Shown: positions 23,168 to 33,690 of the stretch, piece after piece | How positions within the stretch are numbered: the stretch's first letter is position 1 | Layout: each line of letters opens with the position of its first letter | Origin: an uncultured Actinomycetes bacterium | GTDB lineage: Bacteria; Actinomycetota; Thermoleophilia; Miltoncostaeales; Miltoncostaeaceae | Assembly: GCA_937871165.1 (NCBI GenBank) | Contig: CALMXK010000013.1 | Span: forward strand, 1-38,646 | Length of the DNA stretch: 38,646 nucleotides | Reading direction: 5' to 3' | Notes under the pieces: generated by a model | What the model saw: the letters and a program-made list of their open reading frames with translations, nothing else | What the model was told of the DNA's origin: nothing | The model's database searches: none | Position numbers and translations under genes: made by a program

Positions 23168-24258
23168 ACCCGTTGGACGATCCGACGACCTACGCCGTCG
23201 ATTCGCACGACATGCTCGGACAGCTGGACGGCCTGCGTGAGCGGTTCGACCAGGCTGTTGCCGGCGCGCTTGCGCTGGAGTTGCCGTTTCCGGCCGATGC
23301 GGTCGACGATGTGGTGATCGCCGGGATGGGGTCGTCCGGCGACGTTGGATCGATGATCGTCGGGGCATTTTGGGAGCGGCTGCGAAAGCCGGTGCATGTG
23401 GTGCGCGGCTATGGACTTCCCGGTTGGGTCGGGGAGCGGTCGCTTGTGATCGGTGCGACCTACTCCGGTGAGACCGAGGAGACACTGACCTGTGTCGCCG
23501 ATGCGGTGGATCGCACGTGCCCGGTGATCGGCATCTCGACGGGTGGCAAGATGACCGGGTTCTACCGGCCGGCGGGAGTCCCCGTGTTTGAGCCGCCGAC
23601 GGCGCCGCATCCGCGTGCGGCTGGAGTGCAGATGCTTGCCGCCGTGCTCGTGCTGCTCCAGCGGATGGGTGTGCTCGAACACCTCGATCGTGACATCGAC
23701 GAGGCACGTGGGCGGTTGGAGGCGATCGGCGCCGAGCTCGGCAGGTATGTGCCCCGTGCCGAGAATCCGGCCAAGCAGGTGGCGGCGAGTTTGAACGGGG
23801 CGTTGCCGCTGATCTGGGGTGCCCAGATGACGGCGCCGCTTGCAGACCACTGGCGTGGTCAGATCGAGGCTGCGGCGAAGGTGCCAGTCATGTCCGGCGA
23901 GTTTCCGGATCACAACCATCGGGACCTTCCCGCCGTTGCCGGCTATGGCGAGCTCAACCATCGTCCCCACCTGGTCATCCTTCGGGACCCGCGCCAGCAC
24001 CGGCAGGTGCAGCGGCGGTTCGATGCGGCGCGACACGTCTTCGAACCGGCGGTGGCGGGTGTGACGAGCATCCAGGCCGAAGGTGTCACTGATCTCGCGC
24101 GCCTGCTCGATCTGGCGATCCTTGGCGACGCGGTTGCGCTCTACCTGGCGTGCGCCCGCGGCGTCGATCCCGCCGACCCCGGCGAGATTGCGACGCTGCA
24201 GGATGAGCTTGCGACCACCGGCTACGGCCGCAGTCAGCGTCCGCCGACCATGCCATGA
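23164..24258 (+). CDS. Bifunctional phosphoglucose/phosphomannose isomerase
   Basis: 364 residues, GTG start in a GTGA overlap. Two SIS domains are seen: VVIAGMGSSGDVGSMIVGAF (about 50-69) and GATYSGETEETLTCV (sugar-phosphate site), then PHPRAAGVQMLAAVLVLLQ, and the second half with GELNHRPHLVILRDPRQH. This is the PGI/PMI family known from archaea and actinobacteria, which interconverts glucose 6-phosphate, fructose 6-phosphate and mannose 6-phosphate. It would supply mannose 6-phosphate for GDP-mannose made by the upstream gene. The stop overlaps mtnA (ATGA). Confidence 0.93.
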   Translation: MNPLDDPTTYAVDSHDMLGQLDGLRERFDQAVAGALALELPFPADAVDDVVIAGMGSSGDVGSMIVGAFWERLRKPVHVVRGYGLPGWVGERSLVIGATYSGETEETLTCVADAVDRTCPVIGISTGGKMTGFYRPAGVPVFEPPTAPHPRAAGVQMLAAVLVLLQRMGVLEHLDRDIDEARGRLEAIGAELGRYVPRAENPAKQVAASLNGALPLIWGAQMTAPLADHWRGQIEAAAKVPVMSGEFPDHNHRDLPAVAGYGELNHRPHLVILRDPRQHRQVQRRFDAARHVFEPAVAGVTSIQAEGVTDLARLLDLAILGDAVALYLACARGVDPADPGEIATLQDELATTGYGRSQRPPTMP

Positions 24259-25334
24259 CCGACGCGCGTTCGGATGGTTTGGCTCCGAGCGACATCATCA
24301 GCCTGGTGAGTCGCGAGGTGCGCATGTTGGATCAACGCCGTCTGCCGACGGAGGCGGTCACCATCGCGTTCACCGACTGGCGTGGGGTGGTCGACGCCAT
24401 CAAGACGCTCGCGATCCGCGGTGCTCCGGCGCTCGGCATTGCGGGAGCGATGGGCGTGGCGCTCGCTGCGTTGCATGCCCCGGATGATCCGGATCGGGCG
24501 CGCGCGGAGCTCGACGACGCGTGTCGCACGTTGCGCGCGGCCCGACCGACGGCGGTCAACTTGCCGTGGGCGGTCGACCGGATGCGGGCGCTGATCGATG
24601 CGCACATCGGCGACATTCCGTCACTTGCCGCGGTGCTGTCGGAGCATGCACGCCAGATCCACGATGACGAGGTCGAGCGATGCAGGCGCATCGGGGCGCA
24701 CGGCAAGGCGCTCATCCATCGCGGCGCCAAGGTGCTGACCCACTGCAACGCGGGGGCCCTTGCGACGGGTGGCTACGGCACCGCGCTTGGCGTCATCCGC
24801 GCGGCGTTCGAGACTGATCCGACGCTTCGCGTTGTGGTCGATGAGACCCGGCCGCTCTTGCAGGGGGCTCGTCTTACCGCGTGGGAGCTTGCACAGGACG
24901 GCATCCCGTACACGTTGATCGCCGACAACATGGCCGGCGCCATGATGGCTGCGGGGCGGGTGACCCACGTGGTGGTCGGCGCTGATCGCATTGCGGCGAA
25001 CGGTGACGTGGTGAACAAGATCGGCACCTACGGGGTGGCGGTCCTGGCACGGGAACATGGCATTCCGGTCATCGTCGCGGCTCCCACGTCGACGCTCGAT
25101 CTGTCGCTTCCGACTGCGGCGGAGATTCCGATCGAGGAACGGATGCCCGACGAGATCACCGGCATCGACCTGTTCGGCATGGCGGCGGCGCCGGCCGGTG
25201 CGTCGGTGGCGAACCCAGCCTTCGATCGCACGCCGCAGCATCTGGTTGCCGCCATCGTGACCGAGCAGGGTGTGCATCGTCCGCCGTACGACCACAGCCT
25301 GCGCGAGGCGTGGCAGGCCGCGGGATTCTCCTGA
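24255..25334 (+). CDS. mtnA: S-methyl-5-thioribose-1-phosphate isomerase
   Basis: 359 residues. Family blocks AIRGAPALGIAGAMGVAL, VLTHCNAGALATGGYGTALG with catalytic Cys164, and VVGADRIAANGDVVNKIGTY with Asp244 are all present; these correspond to the Cys160/Asp240 pair of B. subtilis MtnA. It isomerises methylthioribose 1-phosphate to methylthioribulose 1-phosphate in the methionine salvage pathway. It is translationally coupled to the PGI/PMI gene (ATGA) although the pathways differ; both are sugar-phosphate isomerases. No other mtn gene is in the window. Confidence 0.94.
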   Translation: MTDARSDGLAPSDIISLVSREVRMLDQRRLPTEAVTIAFTDWRGVVDAIKTLAIRGAPALGIAGAMGVALAALHAPDDPDRARAELDDACRTLRAARPTAVNLPWAVDRMRALIDAHIGDIPSLAAVLSEHARQIHDDEVERCRRIGAHGKALIHRGAKVLTHCNAGALATGGYGTALGVIRAAFETDPTLRVVVDETRPLLQGARLTAWELAQDGIPYTLIADNMAGAMMAAGRVTHVVVGADRIAANGDVVNKIGTYGVAVLAREHGIPVIVAAPTSTLDLSLPTAAEIPIEERMPDEITGIDLFGMAAAPAGASVANPAFDRTPQHLVAAIVTEQGVHRPPYDHSLREAWQAAGFS

Positions 25335-25369
25335 TTGGCTCGAAGTCCTCACGGTTTTCGGCCGACTTG

Positions 25370-25402
25370 CCGATACATCCTCAGAAGGATTTTGAGTATC
25401 GG
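25370..25402 (+). promoter_or_regulatory. Strong bulged hairpin between mtnA and a small ORF
   Basis: CCGATAC (25370-25376) pairs with GTATCGG (25396-25402), and directly inside it ATCCT (25377-25381) pairs with AGGAT (25386-25390) around a 4-nt loop; TTTGA bulges on the 3' side. It has no T-run. The 3' arm overlaps the GGGAGA that would serve as ribosome site for the ORF at 25411, so it could be the operon terminator, a translational control element, or both. Confidence 0.55.
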
Positions 25403-25410
25403 GAGACATG

Positions 25411-25587
25411 ATGTCGGACCATGTTGTGAGCCAGTTGAACTCGAGAGAGATTGAAGCGCTTCGTGCGGCGCTCGTCACCGGAACGTTCACCGCGGCGGCC
25501 GGAGATCTCGGCCGTGCCGTGATGAGCGCGTATGTGATGTGGCACGACCGCGTGGGCGCCCTGGCCCCGCTGCATCAGCAGCGCTGA
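25411..25587 (+). CDS. Hypothetical 58-residue small protein
   Basis: An ATG-started frame of 58 residues in the long gap after mtnA; ATG 25408 is directly in front in the same frame. GGGAGA (25401-25406) precedes it at 4 nt from the second ATG. The sequence (SDHVVSQLNSREIEALRAAL, then TAAAGDLGRAVMSAYVMWHD) is helical and amphipathic with normal composition; I recognise no family. It ends just before the tandem repeat array. It could be chance, as a 58-codon frame is not rare at this GC content. Confidence 0.4.
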   Translation: MSDHVVSQLNSREIEALRAALVTGTFTAAAGDLGRAVMSAYVMWHDRVGALAPLHQQR

Positions 25588-25616
25588 CTTTCAGGACACC
25601 ACCACCTAGCCCACTC

Positions 25617-25912
25617 GGCCACTTGGCCACTTGGCCGTTTGGCCGTTTGGTGCCGGTAGCCGTCGCCGATTCTGAATTGGCCACTTGTCCGTCTCGGAGC
25701 GGAGGTCGGGATTTGAATTGGCCACTTGGCCGTTTCTGTGAGGTGGTCGATCCCAATCGGCCACGTGGCCGTTGGCGCCGGGAGCGGTTGCCGATCCTCA
25801 ATTGGCCACTTGGCCGAGTGAACCCTGTCGACCGAGGCTTGCGCGCCTGACTACTTGGCCACTTGTCCGTTTGCGTCGGGGGTGGTCGGGGATTTGAATT
25901 GGCCACTTGTCC
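25617..25912. repeat. Degenerate ~40-55 bp tandem repeat carrying eight near-palindromes GGCCAC(T/G)TG(G/T)CC
   Basis: The 12-mer GGCCACTTGGCC or a one-base variant starts at 25617, 25625, 25679, 25720, 25759, 25804, 25857 and 25901. Most copies from 25679 on are preceded by AATT or AATC and followed by CGTTT. The sequences between copies are also alike (GGTCGGGATTT, GGTCGATCCC, GTTGCCGATCCT, GTCGGGGATTT), so the unit is a decayed tandem repeat rather than repeat plus unique spacer. The copy at 25759 is a perfect palindrome, GGCCACGTGGCC. Spacings of 54, 41, 39, 45, 53 and 44 are not all multiples of three, so the array is not coding. It fills most of the 680-base gap between mtnA and comF. 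Confidence 0.85.
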
Positions 25913-26015
25913 GTTTCGAGTGTCCGGCAGGCACGTCTGGCGGCAGTCGAATTGGCACAAAGCTGTTTCAGTTGCGACACAGACATGTGACGTCGCCTCT
26001 GGCACGGTCTGCGGT

Positions 26016-26834
26016 GTGTTCAACAGCCTGCTGGAATTCATCCTCCCAACCACTTGCGCCTCGTGCGGTCTGCCTGGACCGGACCTGTGCGACGAGTGCG
26101 ATCGCCAACTGCTTCGCCCGCTGGGGGCCGCATGTGCCAGATGCGGCCATCCGTGGAAACTCGCCGTTCTCACATGCCCTGAATGCCCCCGACAACTCGA
26201 CCAAGTTCGCCACGGCGTGCTCTTCGCCGGGCCGGCCGGCCCGCTCATCCATGCGTTCAAAGACCGACGTCGGCGTCGGATCGCCGTCATCCTCGCCGAA
26301 CTCATCGTCGCCGGCGTGCGCCCACCACCGGGAGTGCTCGTCCCGGTGCCAAGCGGCGCGCAGCGGATGCGTGAACGTGGCTTCAACCCCGCGGCGGAGG
26401 TGGCCCGCCACTTGGGCCGCCTCTGGAACGTTCCCGTGCTCGGAATGATGGAACGCCCGGGTGAGCACATCGAGCAGCGGGGCGCGTCGCCCACTGCACG
26501 GGCGATTCAGGTGCGTGGGGCGTTCACCGTCACCCCTCGCGACGATTGGCCACCCATCACGTTGGTGGACGACGTGCTCACCACGGGTGCCACCCTCAGC
26601 TCCTGCGCACGCACGCTTCGTCGCGCCGGGGCGCGGTCGGTGGCCGGCGTCGTCGCGGCCAGGGTTGATGCATATAGCGATTTCAGCGTGCATCAACTCC
26701 CGGACGAGGCGCTACCATCTGGTTACGACAACGCCAGCGACAGGGGAACCCGATGGAAGTTCGCATCAAGGGGAAGAACCTTCCGGTCACCGACGCACTG
26801 CATGAGCATGCGCAGCGCAAATTGGAAAAGCTGA
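26016..26834 (+). CDS. ComF family phosphoribosyltransferase-like protein
   Basis: 272 residues from GTG 26016, whose product starts FNSLLEFILPTTCASCG as ComF proteins do; upstream frame extends into the repeat array and is not credible. Zn-finger cysteines at 14, 17, 25, 28 and again CARCG and CPEC follow. The PRT domain has VLVPVPSGAQRMRERGFNPA and the PRPP motif ITLVDDVLTTGATL (about 182-195). ComF proteins act in DNA uptake or have unknown roles. Oddly the frame does not stop at the usual place after ARSVAGVVAARV but continues and overlaps the first 82 nt of hpf; the last ~50 residues look non-family. Confidence 0.82.
   Translation: MFNSLLEFILPTTCASCGLPGPDLCDECDRQLLRPLGAACARCGHPWKLAVLTCPECPRQLDQVRHGVLFAGPAGPLIHAFKDRRRRRIAVILAELIVAGVRPPPGVLVPVPSGAQRMRERGFNPAAEVARHLGRLWNVPVLGMMERPGEHIEQRGASPTARAIQVRGAFTVTPRDDWPPITLVDDVLTTGATLSSCARTLRRAGARSVAGVVAARVDAYSDFSVHQLPDEALPSGYDNASDRGTRWKFASRGRTFRSPTHCMSMRSANWKS
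26664..26697. repeat. 9-bp inverted repeat GTTGATGCA/TGCATCAAC at the end of the comF domain
   Basis: Perfect arms at 26664-26672 and 26689-26697 with a 16-nt spacer, lying where ComF homology ends and just before the hpf -10 box. It could be a terminator remnant or an operator for hpf. Confidence 0.45.
26713..26718 (+). promoter_or_regulatory. Candidate -10 box (TACCAT) of the hpf promoter
   Basis: TACCAT lies 34 nt before the hpf ATG, leaving room for a short leader with the Shine-Dalgarno AGGGGAA. No clear -35 box; the inverted repeat at 26664-26697 overlaps the region where it would be. Confidence 0.35.
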
Positions 26835-27388
26835 CGCGCTTTTTGCCGCCGTGGGACGAGCCGCCGGAGGTTGAGCTTGAGCTGTCGGTGGAACGCAATC
26901 CGAGCATTGAGCTGAATCAGGTCTGCGAACTGACCGTCCGGACCAAGGGACCGGTGCTTCGGGTGCGTGAGAACGACCGGGACATGTACGTCGCGATCGA
27001 CCATGCCGTGCACAAGTTGGAGCGCCAAGCCGCCCGCTACCGTGACCGCAAACGTCGCCGCCACCATCGGCACAGCAAGCACGACAGCCTTCCCGAACCC
27101 GTTCTGCCGAAGGATCTGGAAGACATTCCAGTCCCAGCCAACCCACTCGTTGAGACGACCAACGAGATGGCGGACATCGTGGACGAGCCGGTGCTGCGTG
27201 TGGTCAAGGCCAAGCGCTTCGAAATGATTCCGATGAGCGTCGACGATGCCGCTGACCGGATCGAGTTGCTCAGCCACGACTTCTACGTGTTCAAGAACAC
27301 GGCGGACGACGACGCGGTCACCGTCATCTACCGTCGGCGTGACGGCGACCTGGGGTTGATCGCACCTTCCGACGGGGGTCATGCCTGA
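26753..27388 (+). CDS. hpf: Long-form ribosome hibernation-promoting factor
   Basis: 211 residues. The N-terminal domain (about 1-100) is the S30AE/HPF fold: MEVRIKGKNLPVTDALHEHA, then RDMYVAIDHAVHKLERQ. A basic, proline-containing linker (about 100-145) leads to the C-terminal dimerisation domain (about 150-205) with VVKAKRFEMIPMSVDDAADR and LSHDFYVFKNTADDDAVTVIYRRRDGDLGLI. Long HPF dimerises 70S ribosomes into inactive 100S particles in stationary phase. ATG 26753 has AGGGGAA 5 nt upstream. The position directly before secA is common in actinobacteria and firmicutes. Confidence 0.95.
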   Translation: MEVRIKGKNLPVTDALHEHAQRKLEKLTRFLPPWDEPPEVELELSVERNPSIELNQVCELTVRTKGPVLRVRENDRDMYVAIDHAVHKLERQAARYRDRKRRRHHRHSKHDSLPEPVLPKDLEDIPVPANPLVETTNEMADIVDEPVLRVVKAKRFEMIPMSVDDAADRIELLSHDFYVFKNTADDDAVTVIYRRRDGDLGLIAPSDGGHA

Positions 27389-27586
27389 CCGGCAATCGGC
27401 CGATACAGCAAAAAGTCACGTGCCTTCGGTCATGTGGACGGAACGTGAGCAGGTCAGGCGTCGATCGGCTGGCTGCGCAAGGCTCACGAACCGTGCGCGC
27501 GGCCGGATGCGCCGAAGGCTGCAACAATTGCCGAACGGACATGAGCATTGCCGTCTGATGAAGAACGAAAGTAGGGCCTCCCACCC

Positions 27587-30214
<2,628 letters not shown>

Positions 30215-30244
30215 ACCCGAAATTGCCGTATTTGCAGGACGTCT

Positions 30245-30283
30245 AGTTAACCGTTCTGGTGTCAGACACCAGAACGGTTAACT
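30245..30283. repeat. 39-nt perfect palindrome between secA and prfB (REP-like)
   Basis: Two 19-nt arms, AGTTAACCGTTCTGGTGTC and its exact complement, flank a single central A. As RNA it forms a stem of about 17 bp. There is no T-run. Its core CTGGTGTCAGACACCAG resembles the GGTGTC-GACACC palindromes of REP elements mobilised by RAYT transposases (from general knowledge, not checked). It may serve as terminator of secA, and a dispersed repeat origin is plausible. Confidence 0.8.
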
Positions 30284-30348
30284 GTCGTTCGCGGCATGCA
30301 GGGCACGGACGTGCCACACTGAGGGATCGCAGTCGACCCCAGGAATCC

Positions 30349-31491
30349 GTGGCAGACGAGACCCCCCAGCCCCGGCTCGACGACCTCGTCGGGCGCCTCA
30401 CATCCATTCGCGAGCGCACCGAGCTCCTCGCGGACTACCTCGACCCCGAGGCCATCACCGCCCAGGCCGCTGAGTTGGAACAGGCCATGCAGGCGCCCGG
30501 CTTCTGGGACGACCAGAAGACCGCGGCCAAGGTGTCGTCCGATCACGCGCAGCTCAACCAGCGCCTGGCCGACTACCGCGAGCTGCAAACCGAGGTCGAC
30601 GATGCCACGGAGCTGTTCGAGATCGCCCGTGAGGAGGAGACCGCAGGCACGCTCGACCAAGGATTCGTCGCGGAGCTTGACGCGAGCCTGAACCGTGCCG
30701 ACACGCACCTTGCGGCACTCGAAGAAGAACGCCTGTTCAGCGGTGAGCACGATGCCGGTGGTGCCGTGGTCACCATCAACGCAGGCGAAGGCGGCACCGA
30801 CGCGCAGGACTGGGCCGAGATGCTGCTTCGCATGTACAGCCGATGGGCCGGTCAGCGCGGACTCAAAGTGGATCTGAAGGAATCGCAGGAGGGCGGCGAG
30901 GCCGGCATCAAAAGCGCCACCATCACTGTCGAAGGGCGCAACGCATACGGCCTCTTGTCGGCCGAGCGCGGCGTCCACCGACTGGTGCGCCTGTCGCCGT
31001 TCGACTCCGCCCATCGGCGCCAAACCTCGTTCGCCGCCGTCGAGGTCGCTCCACTCGTGGACGACTCGGTGGATGTTGAGATCGACGAGAAGGACCTGCG
31101 CATCGACACCTACCGTGCCAGCGGTGCAGGTGGACAGCACGTCAACAAGACCGAGTCGGCAATCCGGATCACCCATCTGCCGAGCAAGATCGTCGTGCAG
31201 TGCCAGAACGAACGCAGCCAGCTGCAAAACCGCGCCACGGCCATGAGCATGCTGCGAAGCCGGTTGGTGTTGATGGAACTGGAGCGGCGTGAGGCCGAAG
31301 CGGCCAAGAGCCGCGGTGAGTCACAGACGATCGGTTTCGGCAGTCAGATCCGTTCATACGTGATCCATCCGTACACGATGGTCAAAGACCTGCGGACCGA
31401 ACACGAGGTGGGCAACGCCCAGTCGGTCCTCGACGGCGAGATCGACGGCTTCATCCGAGCCGAACTCGAACGGCGAGCACGAGTGAAGTAG
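30349..31491 (+). CDS. prfB: Peptide chain release factor 2
   Basis: 380 residues from GTG 30349, with AGGA at 30341-30344; the longer frame from 30259 runs through the palindrome and lacks homology. The tripeptide anticodon is SPF in [13 protein letters not shown], which marks RF2 (UGA/UAA), and the peptidyl-tRNA hydrolysis motif is [18 protein letters not shown] (GGQ about 260-262). It lacks the programmed +1 frameshift of E. coli prfB; the frame is continuous from the start. It is followed by ftsE and ftsX as in most actinobacteria. Confidence 0.96.
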   Translation: MADETPQPRLDDLVGRLTSIRERTELLADYLDPEAITAQAAELEQAMQAPGFWDDQKTAAKVSSDHAQLNQRLADYRELQTEVDDATELFEIAREEETAGTLDQGFVAELDASLNRADTHLAALEEERLFSGEHDAGGAVVTINAGEGGTDAQDWAEMLLRMYSRWAGQRGLKVDLKESQEGGEAGIKSATITVEGRNAYGLLSAERGVHRLVRLSPFDSAHRRQTSFAAVEVAPLVDDSVDVEIDEKDLRIDTYRASGAGGQHVNKTESAIRITHLPSKIVVQCQNERSQLQNRATAMSMLRSRLVLMELERREAEAAKSRGESQTIGFGSQIRSYVIHPYTMVKDLRTEHEVGNAQSVLDGEIDGFIRAELERRARVK

Positions 31492-31561
31492 GTGCACATG
31501 GTGCAGGCGATACCCGGCGACGGCAGGGTTCGGCCACCCCGGTGCGAAGATTGTCCGAGCA

Positions 31562-31581
31562 ACCAGGCCCCGCTGCCTGGT
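31562..31581 (+). terminator. Small hairpin between prfB and ftsE
   Basis: ACCAGGC (31562-31568) and GCCTGGT (31575-31581) form a 7-bp stem with a 6-nt loop 12 nt before the ftsE ATG. No T-run. It could be a partial terminator or a leader structure affecting ftsE translation. Confidence 0.35.
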
Positions 31582-31592
31582 GTCAGCGAGTC

Positions 31593-32690
31593 ATGAAAGA
31601 GGATGGAACCCTGAGCGACCGACCGGAACCCACACTGCCGGACGACAAACGACCACAGCCGAGCGATCTGTTCCCGACAGAACTCCCGGCAGACGATGCG
31701 CCGGAGTTCCCGGAGCATCTCGTCGGCAGCACGCCGCCCAAAGAGACGGCCGTTGCGGCCGCGGACGCTTCTGCGCCCGCCGCACCCGTCGCGCCGGAGC
31801 CCGTGCCGCCCCCTCCTCCGGCTCCAGCGGCGACGCAGGAGTTCACGCGTGTCGCCCCGTCGCCACAGGCGGCGGCATTCACCGCCGAACCCAGTGAGAT
31901 TCCGACGGCCGACGACCTGTGGGCCGAGCCGGCACCAGTGCCGGTCGATGAGGACGCCGAACGCCGCGCCGCGCGCGAAATGCTTCGCCCCGGAAGTGGC
32001 CCGATGGTCGTCTTCGACGACGTCTCCATGGTGTACCCGGGCAACGTCACGGCGCTCGACCAGGTCCGTCTGTCCATCGACCCGGGCGAGTTCGTCTTCC
32101 TGATCGGCAGCTCCGGTTCCGGCAAGTCGACCTTCATCCGCCTGTTGATCCGCGAGCTTCAGGTCACGAGCGGACATCTGATGGTCGGCGGCCGCGATCT
32201 GAAGAAGATGAACAACAAGAAGGTGCCGTACCTTCGTCGCGAGATCGGCTGCGTGTTCCAGGACTTCAAGTTGCTTCCGCGCCGAACCGTCGCCGAGAAC
32301 GTCGCCTACACCCTTGAGGTGACCGGCGAGTCACCGCGCGACATTCGCCGCAAGGTTCCGGAGATCCTCAGCCTGGTGGGCCTCGCCGAAAAGGCCGGCC
32401 GCTTCCCCAACGAACTGTCCGGTGGTGAGCAGCAGCGCGTGTCGATCGCACGTGCGTTCGTCAACCACCCGAGCCTGTTGATCGCTGACGAGCCGACCGG
32501 AAACCTGGATCCCGAGACGTCCATCGGCATCATGCAGTTGCTGTATCGCATCAACCGCACCGGCACGACGGTGATCATGGCCACTCATGACCGTGACCTC
32601 GTGGACCGCATGCAGATGCGTGTGCTTGAACTGTCGGGCGGCAAGCTCGTGCGCGACCAGGGCCGTGGCGCCTACCAGGAGGGAATGTGA
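31593..32690 (+). CDS. ftsE: Cell division ATP-binding protein FtsE with long N-terminal Pro/Ala-rich extension
   Basis: 365 residues from ATG 31593; GTG 31542 is another possible start. Residues 138-365 are a normal Fts[15 protein letters not shown], Walker [11 protein letters not shown] (171-180), Q-loop [14 protein letters not shown], signature [14 protein letters not shown], Walker [13 protein letters not shown] and the H-loop. Residues 1-137 are acidic and Pro/Ala-rich ([14 protein letters not shown]), predicted disordered, and absent from typical 225-residue FtsE. An internal ATG at 32004 would yield the standard protein. FtsEX couples ATP hydrolysis to peptidoglycan hydrolase activation at the septum. 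The stop overlaps ftsX (GTGA). Confidence 0.93.
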   Translation: MKEDGTLSDRPEPTLPDDKRPQPSDLFPTELPADDAPEFPEHLVGSTPPKETAVAAADASAPAAPVAPEPVPPPPPAPAATQEFTRVAPSPQAAAFTAEPSEIPTADDLWAEPAPVPVDEDAERRAAREMLRPGSGPMVVFDDVSMVYPGNVTALDQVRLSIDPGEFVFLIGSSGSGKSTFIRLLIRELQVTSGHLMVGGRDLKKMNNKKVPYLRREIGCVFQDFKLLPRRTVAENVAYTLEVTGESPRDIRRKVPEILSLVGLAEKAGRFPNELSGGEQQRVSIARAFVNHPSLLIADEPTGNLDPETSIGIMQLLYRINRTGTTVIMATHDRDLVDRMQMRVLELSGGKLVRDQGRGAYQEGM

Positions 32691-33586
32691 GCCAGCGTTT
32701 TCGATTCTTCTCGATGGAGGCCATCCGCTCGATCCGCGGAAACGCCAGCATCGCCCTGGCCGCAACGGCCACCGTGCTCATCGCGATCGCAACCCTCGGG
32801 CTCTTCCTGGCCGTGTTCTTCTGGTCACAGAACCAGATCAACAATCAGAAGGACAAGCTCGACCTTCGCGCATACCTGAAGTCGGATCTCACAAGTCAGC
32901 AGATCCAGCAGGCGATCGCCACCGTCAAAGCGGAGCCGCACGTCACCGAGGTGACCTACAAGTCCGCGGAAGAGGTGCTCGCCGAGCAGAAGAAGATCAA
33001 CGGCCCCGCCATCGAGCTCGTCGGACGCAACCCGTACCCGCCGACGCTGATCGTCGCGACCGAAGACCCGAAGTACAACCAGGGCATCATCGACGGGCTG
33101 AAGAGCGAAAAGTTCCTGAACAAGGACAAGATCACGCCGGACGGGTTCACCACCGACCAGGAAACCACCAAGAACTTCCTGTCGGCGGCACGCATCCTCA
33201 GTTGGGGTGCGTTCGGGCTCATGGTCATGCTGATCGTGGCCGCCATCCTGCTGATCGGCAACACCATCAGGCTGTCGATCTTCGCCCGGCGACGGGAAGT
33301 CGAGGTGATGCGCCTCGTCGGCGCCACTAACTGGTTCATTCGCTGGCCGTTCATGATCGAAGGACTGATCTTCGGGTTGATCGGCGCCATCGGCGCAGTG
33401 GTTCTGCTCGGTGCAACCAAGCTCCTGATCGTCGACAAGGTGCTGAATCTCAGCGAGAGTTCGCTGAGGACCAACACCGACTCCACCATCGGTCTCGGCC
33501 CGCTGGCGCTCATCCTGGTGATCTCGGGAGCGCTTCTCGGCGCGCTTGGCAGTGGCATCACCTTGCGTCGCTTCCTCAAGGTCTGA
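32687..33586 (+). CDS. ftsX: Cell division protein FtsX (permease-like)
   Basis: 299 residues, GTG start overlapping ftsE. Topology is that of FtsX: one N-terminal helix (about 21-46), a large extracellular domain (about 50-165; [29 protein letters not shown]), then three helices (about 172-196, 222-245 and 270-292), with [22 protein letters not shown] in the cytoplasmic loop that contacts FtsE. The external domain binds cell-wall hydrolases or their activators. The operon ends in a strong hairpin. Confidence 0.95.
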   Translation: MSQRFRFFSMEAIRSIRGNASIALAATATVLIAIATLGLFLAVFFWSQNQINNQKDKLDLRAYLKSDLTSQQIQQAIATVKAEPHVTEVTYKSAEEVLAEQKKINGPAIELVGRNPYPPTLIVATEDPKYNQGIIDGLKSEKFLNKDKITPDGFTTDQETTKNFLSAARILSWGAFGLMVMLIVAAILLIGNTIRLSIFARRREVEVMRLVGATNWFIRWPFMIEGLIFGLIGAIGAVVLLGATKLLIVDKVLNLSESSLRTNTDSTIGLGPLALILVISGALLGALGSGITLRRFLKV

Positions 33587-33605
33587 GCTGAACGTTCGTC
33601 GTGCT

Positions 33606-33635
33606 CGGGTCGATGTGATCATCCACATCGACCCG
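33606..33635 (+). terminator. Hairpin terminator after ftsX
   Basis: CGGGTCGATGTG (33606-33617) and CACATCGACCCG (33624-33635) form a perfect 12-bp stem with loop ATCATC. No T-run follows. It separates the ftsEX unit from the ctpA promoter. Confidence 0.65.
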
Positions 33636-33676
33636 TGCCGCGACATCGTTTCGGACGGGATTCGCCCAGTCGTGGC

Positions 33677-33682
33677 TACAAT
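33677..33682 (+). promoter_or_regulatory. -10 box (TACAAT) of the ctpA promoter, leaderless
   Basis: TACAAT ends 8 nt before the GTG start at 33691, with no Shine-Dalgarno in between. No clear -35 box. Confidence 0.55.
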
Positions 33683-33690
33683 CGCACCCA

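Noticed and set aside
25617-25912. CRISPR array
   Set aside because: Repeats are only ~12-20 bp well conserved, the intervals vary from 39 to 54, the spacers resemble each other, and no cas gene is nearby.
25487-26494. A long minus-strand coding frame with NGQVAKW-like repeats
   Set aside because: It reads through the degenerate non-coding repeat and then antisense through comF; repeat spacing is not a multiple of three and there is no family match.
30259-30348. Longer prfB starting at 30259, or a programmed frameshift as in E. coli prfB
   Set aside because: The upstream part runs through the 39-nt palindrome and lacks RF2 homology; the RF2 frame from 30349 is continuous, so no frameshift is needed.
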